Shown: in pieces, positions 1 to 5,034 of the stretch
Numbering within the stretch: the stretch's first letter is position 1
Layout of the letters: the number at the start of each line of letters is the position of its first letter
DNA from: Ardenticatenales bacterium
GTDB taxonomy: Bacteria > Chloroflexota > Anaerolineae > Ardenticatenales > Ardenticatenaceae
NCBI GenBank assembly: GCA_013812995.1
Contig: JACCSL010000074.1
Location: 1 to 5,034 of the forward strand
DNA: 5,034 bases
Direction of reading: 5' to 3'
Notes under the pieces: generated by a model
Seen by the model: only the letters and a program-made list of their open reading frames with translations
Told to the model about the DNA's origin: nothing
Databases searched by the model: none
Made by a program: the position numbers and the translations under genes

Positions 1-44
1 AACGTATTGGGGCGGGGCGCTCCGATGCGCGGGCCGAGACACTG

Positions 45-1337
45 ATGCGGCAGATGGCTGAGACCCTGCCCGCGCCAACCCTCGCGCTGGTGCGCCGCAT
101 CGCGCAGGAGGCCGATACGCTGGGCTATGAATCCTACCTCGTGGGTGGCATCGTGCGCGACCTGTTGCTGGTCGCACCGACCTTGAAGGACCTGGACATC
201 GTCATCGAGGGGCACGCCATCCAGGTGGCGCGGCGACTGGCAAGCCACCTGGGCGGACGTGTGGTGGGCCACGAGCGCTTCGGGACCGCCAAGTGGCTCC
301 TCCGCGACGACGATTTCCCACCCAAAGCGTCGCTGCTAGAATCGAGCGAGCTTCCCTTACACATCGATCTCATCACGGCGCGCACAGAGTTCTACGAGCG
401 CCCCACTGCTCTCCCCCAGGTGGAGCACGCCTCCATCAAGCAGGACCTGCACCGCCGCGACTTCACGATCAACACGCTTGCCATCTCATTGGACCCCAAG
501 CACGAGGGGCAACTGCTTGATTTCTATGGCGGCGAGGCCGACCTGAAGCGGGGCATTATCCGCGTGCTCCATAATCTTTCCTTTGTTGAGGATCCCACCC
601 GCATCCTGCGGGCTGTTCGCTTTGAGCAACGCTTTGGCTTCGCGCTGGAGCCACGCACCCACGAGTTATTGCTGGCCTCGCTCGACCTGCTGGAGGAGAT
701 CAGCCCGGACCGCCTGCGCCACGAACTATTTCTCATCCTGCGGGAGGCGCACGCGGCGCGCATCCTGGCGCGGCTGCACGAGTTGGGCATCTTGAGACTT
801 GTTTTACCTGATGTGCGCTGGCACCCCGCTGATGCGATTCGAATGCAGCGTCTCCGCGAGGCGGGCTATGCCGACCCTGAGCACTTCCTGGCGGCGCTGA
901 TCTGGGACCCGGAGGCAGATCCGGCGCGCATCGACCACATTGCAGAGACGCTCAGCCTCTCCAACAACTGGCGCGCCCGCCTTCATACCCTCTACCAGGT
1001 CCGCGCCCGGGGTAGCCGTCTGACCGCCCCGGCGCTATCCAACAGCGCCCTCCATGCGGAGCTTCATGGCCAGGAGGTGCTCGCTGTGGAGTTACTTGCC
1101 ATCCTTACCGAAGATGAGAGTCTGCGCGCCCGCCTGCGCCTCTTCCTGGATGAGCTACGCCACCGCACGCTGGCCGTAAGTGGCAGCGACCTGCGCGCCA
1201 GCGGGCTGCCACCTGGCCCCCTCTACAAAGAGATTCTGGACAGCATCCAGGCCGCCATGCTCGACAACCGCGCCCCCGACGAGGCCAGCCAGCGCGCGAT
1301 GCTGGAGGAGGAGATTCGCAGGCGGAAAAATGCGTAA
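45..1337 (+). CDS. cca: tRNA nucleotidyltransferase / poly(A) polymerase family protein (CCA-, CC- or A-adding)
   Basis: The protein (430 aa) belongs to the class II nucleotidyltransferases, cytoplasmic enzymes that build or repair the 3' CCA end of tRNA from CTP and ATP without a template. Seen in sequence: the GG-x-VRD motif (G34, G35, R38, D39), the metal-binding pair D49/D51 in a DLDIV context, a third acidic residue D108 in HIDL, the RRDFTINTLA motif (137-146), and EDPTRILRAVRF (182-193), which matches the base-selecting and helical neck region. The C-terminal part is helical and ends with a segment resembling the usual tail motif (G380, D382, L383, G387, G391). Length is normal for the family. 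Class II enzymes can add CCA, only CC or only A, and sequence reading cannot decide which, so the symbol is provisional. The frame stays open upstream to base 1. The ATG at 45 is favoured because a stop in another frame overlaps it (TGATG, 43-47) and the GG motif then falls at a normal distance. ATG at 54 is an alternative. No clear ribosome site precedes either. Confidence 0.9.
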   Translation: MRQMAETLPAPTLALVRRIAQEADTLGYESYLVGGIVRDLLLVAPTLKDLDIVIEGHAIQVARRLASHLGGRVVGHERFGTAKWLLRDDDFPPKASLLESSELPLHIDLITARTEFYERPTALPQVEHASIKQDLHRRDFTINTLAISLDPKHEGQLLDFYGGEADLKRGIIRVLHNLSFVEDPTRILRAVRFEQRFGFALEPRTHELLLASLDLLEEISPDRLRHELFLILREAHAARILARLHELGILRLVLPDVRWHPADAIRMQRLREAGYADPEHFLAALIWDPEADPARIDHIAETLSLSNNWRARLHTLYQVRARGSRLTAPALSNSALHAELHGQEVLAVELLAILTEDESLRARLRLFLDELRHRTLAVSGSDLRASGLPPGPLYKEILDSIQAAMLDNRAPDEASQRAMLEEEIRRRKNA

Positions 1338-1358
1338 AAATGGGCGTGGCGCGCTCTA

Positions 1359-1367
1359 TGCTATAAG
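1359..1367 (+). promoter_or_regulatory. Candidate extended -10 promoter of the helical-protein gene
   Basis: TGCTATAAG contains the TGn extension (1359-1361) followed by a near-consensus -10 hexamer TATAAG (1362-1367). The position 17 bp upstream (AATGGG, 1339-1344) is a poor -35, which is tolerated in extended -10 promoters. Transcription would start near 1374 and leave a leader of roughly 68 bases. The site lies in the A/T-richer gap after the first gene. There is no terminator in that gap, so read-through from upstream is also possible. Confidence 0.45.
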
Positions 1368-1441
1368 ATATGAAAGAAACCCATCGTGGGAGCGTTGCGT
1401 ATTCACGACTGTAACCCATGAACCCAAGGAGCAACTGAACC

Positions 1442-1987
1442 ATGACTGAGCAAAACGAGAGTACCGAAGCGAAAATCGAGCGTGTCGAGGCCGCAGGCGA
1501 CGAAATGCAGGAGCAGGCTGGTGCCATCGGTACCGAAATCAAGGAGTTGGGCCGACAACTTCTGCGGGCCATGCGGGCCGTCGCAGACAGCGAGGAACTC
1601 CGCAAGCTGGGCAATGAAATCGTCGAGTCGCTGCGCGACATTGGCGCGGAGGTTCAGGAAACCTTTGAGCGGACCAAGGAAAAGGAAGAGGTCAAGGCCG
1701 TAGGCGAGCAGGCCAAGAAGATGACCCAATCCGTGACGGGCAATGTTTCCGCCAAAGAGATCACCAACGAGCTCCAGACCAACCTCAGCCAGGCACTCCG
1801 AACCCTCAACAGCGAGTTGAATAAGATCATCGACCAGGTGCAGGCCAAGAGCGCCCGCGTCAGCGATGAGGTCGAGGGCACCGTGCGCGAGGCAGGCGAG
1901 GACGCCAAGGAGATCGCCAACGAGGCCACCGAGCGCGCCGAGGAAGCGACCCGCGATGTTGCCGAGCGCACCGACAGCGACGCCTAA
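1442..1987 (+). CDS. Small charged amphipathic-helical protein of unknown function (apolipoprotein/LEA-like composition)
   Basis: I do not recognise a named family. The 181-aa product has no Pro, Cys, Trp, Tyr or His and a single Phe (F75). It is dominated by Glu, Ala, Lys, Arg, Gln and Asp, so it should be almost entirely helical. There is no signal peptide or membrane segment, which suggests a soluble cytoplasmic protein. Regions by eye: a polar start (1-20), an amphipathic helix with regularly spaced Leu/Ile/Val (about 28-75), a charged linker (76-95), a second amphipathic stretch rich in Leu/Ile (about 105-140), and a very acidic Ala/Glu-rich tail (about 141-178). The tail resembles the composition of apolipoprotein-like or LEA group 3-like repeats. 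Such proteins can coat membranes, form coiled coils or protect against desiccation, but none of these roles is shown here. AAGGAG at 1426-1431 lies 10 bases before the ATG. The gene appears to be its own unit, with a promoter at 1359-1367 and a terminator at 2005-2042. Confidence 0.85.
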   Translation: MTEQNESTEAKIERVEAAGDEMQEQAGAIGTEIKELGRQLLRAMRAVADSEELRKLGNEIVESLRDIGAEVQETFERTKEKEEVKAVGEQAKKMTQSVTGNVSAKEITNELQTNLSQALRTLNSELNKIIDQVQAKSARVSDEVEGTVREAGEDAKEIANEATERAEEATRDVAERTDSDA

Positions 1988-2004
1988 TCTAAAAGTATTT
2001 CATC

Positions 2005-2042
2005 ACAAAACACCCCTGGTGTAGCTGGGGGTGTTTTGTTTT
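2005..2042 (+). terminator. Intrinsic terminator after the helical-protein gene
   Basis: A perfect 12-bp stem pairs ACAAAACACCCC (2005-2016) with GGGGTGTTTTGT (2028-2039) around an 11-base loop. The right arm is T-rich and runs into TTT (2040-2042). It starts 18 bases after the stop codon at 1985-1987. The A-rich left arm would give a partial T-tract on the opposite strand too, but no minus-strand gene here needs one. It separates the upstream unit from the hutU promoter. Confidence 0.92.
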
Positions 2043-2067
2043 GGCTGACCCTTGGCGGAGCATGGGT

Positions 2068-2096
2068 TTGTTGCGCTATTTTTCCGCTCCTATAAT
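2068..2096 (+). promoter_or_regulatory. Housekeeping-sigma-type promoter of hutU
   Basis: The -35 box is TTGTTG (2068-2073), followed by a 17-bp spacer and a perfect -10 box TATAAT (2091-2096). The predicted start of transcription is about 2103, giving a leader of roughly 39 bases before the hutU ATG. It sits just downstream of the terminator, as expected for the start of a new transcription unit. Confidence 0.8.
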
Positions 2097-2102
2097 AGCA
2101 AC
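2070..2102. repeat. Imperfect inverted repeat over the hutU promoter (candidate operator)
   Basis: GTTGCGCTATT (2070-2080) and AATAGCAAC (2094-2102) are inverted copies. GCTATT/AATAGC pair perfectly, and GTT/AAC pair after skipping two bases (2073-2074). The arms are 13 bp apart. They overlap the -35 and -10 boxes, so a bound dimer would be expected to block RNA polymerase. No regulator gene is visible to match it, and a chance repeat cannot be excluded. Confidence 0.35.
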
Positions 2103-2127
2103 GAATAGAAGAGTGACTTCCTTATTC
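2103..2127 (+). promoter_or_regulatory. Hairpin at the predicted 5' end of the hutU mRNA
   Basis: GAATAGAAG (2103-2111) pairs with CTTC (2117-2120) and TATTC (2123-2127). This gives 9 bp with a 5-base loop (AGTGA) and a 2-base bulge (CT, 2121-2122). The stem begins at the predicted transcription start and ends three bases before the Shine-Dalgarno AAGGAG (2131-2136), which stays outside it. It could stabilise the message or modulate translation. The stem is A/U-rich, so its strength in the cell is uncertain. Confidence 0.45.
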
Positions 2128-2141
2128 ATCAAGGAGACGCA

Positions 2142-3785
2142 ATGACGCGCACCATTCGAGCCCCGCGAGGGACAGAGCTGAGTTGTAAAGGGTGGCAGCA
2201 GGAAGCCGCTCTGCGAATGTTGATGAACAACCTTGACCCGGAGGTAGCAGAAGAGCCAGATCGATTGATTGTTTATGGAGGACGCGGGCGGGCGGCACGC
2301 TCCTGGGAGGCGTTTGACGCGATTGTGGCGAGTCTGCGGTCGCTGGAGAATGACGAAACGCTCCTGGTGCAGAGCGGCAAACCCGTTGCCATCTTCCGCA
2401 CCCACGCCGATGCACCCCGCGTCCTCATCGCGAACTCGAACCTGGTCCCCCACTGGGCCACGCAGAGTCACTTCGATGATCTGGAGCGCCAGGGGCTGAT
2501 GATGTATGGGCAGATGACCGCCGGCTCCTGGATATATATTGGCACCCAGGGCATCGTGCAGGGAACCTACGAAACCTTCGCGGCCATCGCAGAGAAGCAC
2601 TTCGGGGGAACCTTGCGGGGTACCTGGACGCTCACGGCGGGGCTCGGCGGGATGGGCGGGGCGCAACCACTGGCCGTCACGATGAACGACGGCGTTGCGC
2701 TCGTCGTGGAGGCGGAGCGGGAGCGCGCCACGCGGCGGCAACAGATTGGCTACTGCGACCGCGTGACGGAAGATTTAGAAGAGGCGATGGTGTGGGTCCA
2801 GGAAGCCGTGGGGGAGGGGGTGCCGCTCTCCGTGGCCCTGATCGGCAACGCGGCTGAGATTCTGCCGAATCTGGTCAAGCGGGGCGAGCACCCACACATC
2901 GTCACGGACCAGACCAGCGCACACGATCCGCTCTCCTATGTCCCGGCGGGCATGGGGGTCGAGGAGGCCCGTGCCCTGCGCGAGGAGGACCCTGCCACGT
3001 ACCAGGCCCAAGCGATGGCCTCGATGGCCGCGCATGTGCGCGCTATGCTGGATTTCCAGTCGCAGGGTAGTATTGTTTTCGATTATGGCAACAACATTCG
3101 CCAGCGCGCCTATGACATGGGCGTGGAGGATGCCTTTGCCTTCCCCGGCTTTGTTCCCGCCTACATCCGCCCGCTCTTCTGCGAGGGGAAAGGTCCCTTC
3201 CGCTGGGCGGCGCTTTCCGGTGACCCGGAAGACATTGCCCGCACCGATGAGGCGCTCCTGAAGTTATTCCCCGAGAACAGTGGTCTAGCACGCTGGCTGC
3301 GGCTGGCAAAGGAAAAAGTCCCCTTCCAGGGGCTGCCCGCCCGTATCTGCTGGCTGGGGCAGGGAGATCGGGCCAAGGCAGGGCTTCGCTTCAACGAGAT
3401 GGTGGCGAGCGGCGAGGTCTCTGCACCGCTCGTGATCGGTCGGGATCATCTGGATACCGGCTCCGTGGCGAGTCCGAATCGCGAGACGGAGGCAATGATG
3501 GACGGCTCCGACGCCGTCAGCGATTGGCCGATCCTCAACGCGCTGCTCAATGTCGCGAGCGGGGCCACCTGGGTGAGCTTCCACCACGGCGGAGGGGTCG
3601 GGATTGGTTTCAGCCAGCACGCGGGTCAGGTGACGTTGGCAGATGGCACGCCCGAGGCTGCCCGACGGCTGGAGCGCGTACTTACCAATGACCCCGGCAT
3701 TGGGGTCGCGCGGCACGCCGATGCGGGCTACCCCCTGGCCCAGGAGACGGCCCAGAAGCATGGGGTTCGCCTTCCGATGTCGTAA
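2142..3785 (+). CDS. hutU: Urocanate hydratase (urocanase)
   Basis: HutU converts urocanate plus water to 4-imidazolone-5-propionate, the second step of histidine degradation to glutamate. It is a cytoplasmic enzyme that uses tightly bound NAD+ as an electrophile. The 547-aa length fits the usual 550-560. Visible landmarks are YGG (45-47), YGQMTAGSW (122-130), the glycine-rich [14 protein letters not shown] stretch (165-178), the conserved FDYGNN (313-318), the urocanase signature [10 protein letters not shown] (395-404) with the active-site cysteine C403, IGRDHLD (432-438), SPNRETEAM (444-452), and the [15 protein letters not shown] block (481-495). C403 and the glycine-rich sites sit 6-7 residues earlier than in the Pseudomonas putida enzyme as I recall it, consistent with a slightly shorter N-terminus. 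All key residues appear intact. AAGGAG (2131-2136) precedes the ATG by 5 bases. No hutH, hutI, hutG or hutC lies in the window. Two unknown genes follow at 38 bp and are probably co-transcribed. Confidence 0.98.
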   Translation: MTRTIRAPRGTELSCKGWQQEAALRMLMNNLDPEVAEEPDRLIVYGGRGRAARSWEAFDAIVASLRSLENDETLLVQSGKPVAIFRTHADAPRVLIANSNLVPHWATQSHFDDLERQGLMMYGQMTAGSWIYIGTQGIVQGTYETFAAIAEKHFGGTLRGTWTLTAGLGGMGGAQPLAVTMNDGVALVVEAERERATRRQQIGYCDRVTEDLEEAMVWVQEAVGEGVPLSVALIGNAAEILPNLVKRGEHPHIVTDQTSAHDPLSYVPAGMGVEEARALREEDPATYQAQAMASMAAHVRAMLDFQSQGSIVFDYGNNIRQRAYDMGVEDAFAFPGFVPAYIRPLFCEGKGPFRWAALSGDPEDIARTDEALLKLFPENSGLARWLRLAKEKVPFQGLPARICWLGQGDRAKAGLRFNEMVASGEVSAPLVIGRDHLDTGSVASPNRETEAMMDGSDAVSDWPILNALLNVASGATWVSFHHGGGVGIGFSQHAGQVTLADGTPEAARRLERVLTNDPGIGVARHADAGYPLAQETAQKHGVRLPMS

Positions 3786-3823
3786 GCAGCCACCATTGAA
3801 TCCGACCAACAAGGAACTTACCG

Positions 3824-4582
3824 ATGGCACGAGCCACACAGACAGAAGCCTTCTGGCGCGATGAATTCGACATCCTGCCAGAAGATGAGGTCGCGATACA
3901 GGAGTATTTCATCCAGCAAAGCGCCCCCCTAACCACAGACGAGCTGGCCCGCTTTGTGATGGAGCGTCGTCTCTCCGGAAAGAAGAAGCGCAGAACTGGG
4001 GAAAAGGGGCGGAAGTATGATCCCACGGATCGCTATGAGATCGGGGAGGAGCTTATCTTTCCGGCCCTGGCGGGGGAAATCGGCGAGGTGGTGGGTGTGC
4101 GCGAGGGGCAGAATGAACGGTACAACCGCTTCCAGGTCCTCCAGGTTCACCTTGCCGAGCTGAATCAGCAGCGAGAATTTGCGGCGGAGATGGAAGCCCC
4201 GCCCGGCCGCATGGCCCAGCAGGGCGATGAGCCCGAGATGGAGTTCGAGGAGCTTTACGAGCGCTTCGGTCGCTATGCACGAGACATCGTCGAGGCAGCG
4301 TTGGAGGCTAGCGACAGCTTTATCAATCTGGGTGCGGCCTGGCTGCCACAGTTTATGCTGGTCAAGATGCACGAGGGGCATGCCAACATTGCGGAGGCGA
4401 TGATCGATATCACCAGCGAGGCCATGCCGACGGCCGAGCTACTCAAGGAGTTGCCCATCACCGAAGAGGCTGCCGATGCAATCAAACAGTTTTCGCTGAA
4501 CTACCTGCTCTCTCAGGACCCGCGCTTTGTCAATGTGGGAACAGAGACGCAGGCAGTGTGGCATCTGGCACGACTCAGGTAA
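3824..4582 (+). CDS. Conserved-looking protein of unknown function with winged-helix-like and SH3/KOW-like segments
   Basis: I do not recognise a named family. Reading the 252 aa in order: residues 15-50 look like a small helix-turn-helix or winged-helix unit (LPEDEVAIQEYFIQQ, then PLTTDELARFV). Residues 51-65 are a strongly basic linker (KKKRR, KGRK). Residues 68-122 begin YEIGEELIFPALAGEIGEVVGVREG and read as a beta-rich barrel like KOW or CarD-type domains. Residues 123-145 are an acidic, Pro/Met/Gln-containing linker. Residues 146-240 are helical, with LVKMHEGHANIAEAMIDI (179-196) and a possible second helix-turn-helix (PTAELLKELPITEEAADAI, 202-220). There is no signal peptide or membrane segment. 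Composition fits a cytoplasmic nucleic-acid-binding or transcription-associated protein, but these fold guesses are by eye. AAGGAA (3811-3816) lies 7 bases before the ATG. The gene follows hutU by 38 bp and precedes the next gene by 10 bp. The layout reminds me of uncharacterised Chloroflexota proteins (unverified). Confidence 0.85.
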   Translation: MARATQTEAFWRDEFDILPEDEVAIQEYFIQQSAPLTTDELARFVMERRLSGKKKRRTGEKGRKYDPTDRYEIGEELIFPALAGEIGEVVGVREGQNERYNRFQVLQVHLAELNQQREFAAEMEAPPGRMAQQGDEPEMEFEELYERFGRYARDIVEAALEASDSFINLGAAWLPQFMLVKMHEGHANIAEAMIDITSEAMPTAELLKELPITEEAADAIKQFSLNYLLSQDPRFVNVGTETQAVWHLARLR

Positions 4583-4589
4583 GGGAGAG
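4583..4589 (+). promoter_or_regulatory. Ribosome binding site that sets the start of the last gene
   Basis: GGGAGAG lies three bases before the ATG at 4593 and directly after the preceding stop codon (TAA, 4580-4582). It supports the start at 4593 over the in-frame ATG at 4527. That earlier start would overlap the previous gene by 56 bases and add 22 residues of unlikely composition. Confidence 0.7.
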
Positions 4590-4592
4590 AGC

Positions 4593-5018
4593 ATGAAGTT
4601 CAAATTAATACGACCCACGCTGGAGACGCCCTTCCATATTGATTGGGCCTGGTTCGACCGCAACCATCTCAATGCCGAAAGTTTTGTGCGCGGCCAACTC
4701 TGTTACAGTTGCCATCAGCGCTTTGAAAAGGGACTCGCCGTGGAGGAGGTGGATCATATCGACCCCGAAACCGGCGAGGTCATCCGCATGGACAGCCTGC
4801 GCGAGTCTATTCTCGCGCACTGCCAGATGCAGCCGGATTACCTGGCCCCGGACGTTCCCGTGATGCAGGCCATCCTTCGGGTCTTTCTGGCCAATAACAA
4901 CCAGCCTCTCACGGCTGTCGGATTGTCCCAACGGCTGCGGCGCTCGGATGCGGAGACGCTGCTGCGACTGCTAACGGCGTCCGGTGTGCAGAACGGGGTG
5001 GTGCCAGTCAAGCTTTAA
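4593..5018 (+). CDS. Protein of unknown function with Cys/His cluster and winged-helix-like C-terminus
   Basis: I do not recognise a named family. With the start at 4593 the product is 141 aa. The N-terminal half has an aromatic-rich stretch (FHIDWAWFDRNH, 14-25) and a Cys/His cluster: C37, C40 and H41 in LCYSCHQRF, then H76 and C77. These could form one zinc site, but heme binding through CxxCH is unlikely because there is no export signal. An acidic segment with HIDPETGEVIRMD (55-67) joins the two. The C-terminal part (about 89-139) reads helix-helix-helix then a strand (MQAILRVFLANNNQPLTAVGLSQRL, then ETLLRLLTASGV), the pattern of a small winged-helix domain that binds DNA or proteins. It is preceded at 10 bp by the 252-aa gene and is almost certainly co-translated with it, which argues that the two proteins work together. 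No terminator is seen in the 16 bases left after the stop, so the operon may continue. Confidence 0.85.
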   Translation: MKFKLIRPTLETPFHIDWAWFDRNHLNAESFVRGQLCYSCHQRFEKGLAVEEVDHIDPETGEVIRMDSLRESILAHCQMQPDYLAPDVPVMQAILRVFLANNNQPLTAVGLSQRLRRSDAETLLRLLTASGVQNGVVPVKL

Positions 5019-5034
5019 GCCATCAGCACTCAGC

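Noticed and set aside
1378..1426. Repeated AACCCA words (1378, 1413, 1421) and a 4-bp CCCA/TGGG hairpin in the leader of the helical-protein gene
   Set aside because: They are too short and irregular to separate from chance. No operator or terminator is supported.
1105..1641. 178-codon open frame on the minus strand
   Set aside because: It spans the end of one gene, an intergenic promoter and part of the next. The product is low-complexity Arg/Ser/Gly-rich and unlike a real protein.
2076..2741. 221-codon open frame on the minus strand
   Set aside because: It lies antisense to hutU and runs across the hutU promoter and leader. Its product is of irregular composition and has no recognisable motif; it is a by-product of GC-rich coding sequence.
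3782..3821. GTAAG/CTTAC inverted words around the hutU to next-gene gap
   Set aside because: A 5-bp stem with a 30-base loop is too weak, has no T-tract, and is not a terminator.
3285..3839. 184-codon open frame on the minus strand
   Set aside because: It is antisense to the most conserved part of hutU. No ribosome site or recognisable domain was seen.
4527..4592. Upstream in-frame ATG for the last gene
   Set aside because: It would overlap the preceding gene and lacks a ribosome site, whereas the ATG at 4593 follows GGGAGAG closely.
4701..4715. CxxCH (CYSCH) as a c-type heme attachment motif
   Set aside because: The protein has no signal peptide and sits among cytoplasmic proteins, so covalent heme attachment is very unlikely. 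A metal site is the better reading.

Overview
The window is a compact, moderately GC-rich bacterial stretch with five genes, all on the + strand, separated by short spacers. From 1 to 5034 they are: a tRNA nucleotidyltransferase of the CCA/poly(A) polymerase class (45-1337); a small proline-free, highly charged helical protein (1442-1987); urocanate hydratase HutU (2142-3785); and two tightly linked genes of unknown function (3824-4582 and 4593-5018). No RNA genes, insertion sequences, CRISPR arrays, attachment sites or long repeats were seen. The style of the proteins, especially the last two, suggests a member of the Chloroflexota. That placement rests on unaided recollection of protein style and is tentative.

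Regulation can be read in two places. A strong intrinsic terminator (2005-2042) closes the unit holding the helical-protein gene, which also appears to have its own extended -10 promoter (1359-1367). About 25 bp past the terminator lies a near-consensus promoter for hutU (-35 TTGTTG at 2068-2073, 17-bp spacer, -10 TATAAT at 2091-2096). This promoter is overlapped by an imperfect inverted repeat (2070-2102). The predicted 5' end of the hutU transcript can fold into a 9-bp hairpin (2103-2127) that ends three bases before the Shine-Dalgarno sequence.

hutU and the two following genes have gaps of 38 and 10 bp, with no terminator between them and none after the last gene within the window. They are therefore probably co-transcribed, and the unit may continue past 5034. 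HutU does the second step of histidine breakdown, but no other hut gene is present here. The two downstream proteins do not look like hut enzymes. One appears to combine a winged-helix-like N-terminus, a basic linker, an SH3/KOW-like beta segment and a helical C-terminal part. The other has a Cys/His cluster and a winged-helix-like C-terminus. They look like a paired nucleic-acid-binding or regulatory module and are the least explained part of the window.

The first 44 bases hold no complete gene. All three forward frames are open up to the first gene's start, and one of them stops in a TGATG overlap with that start.
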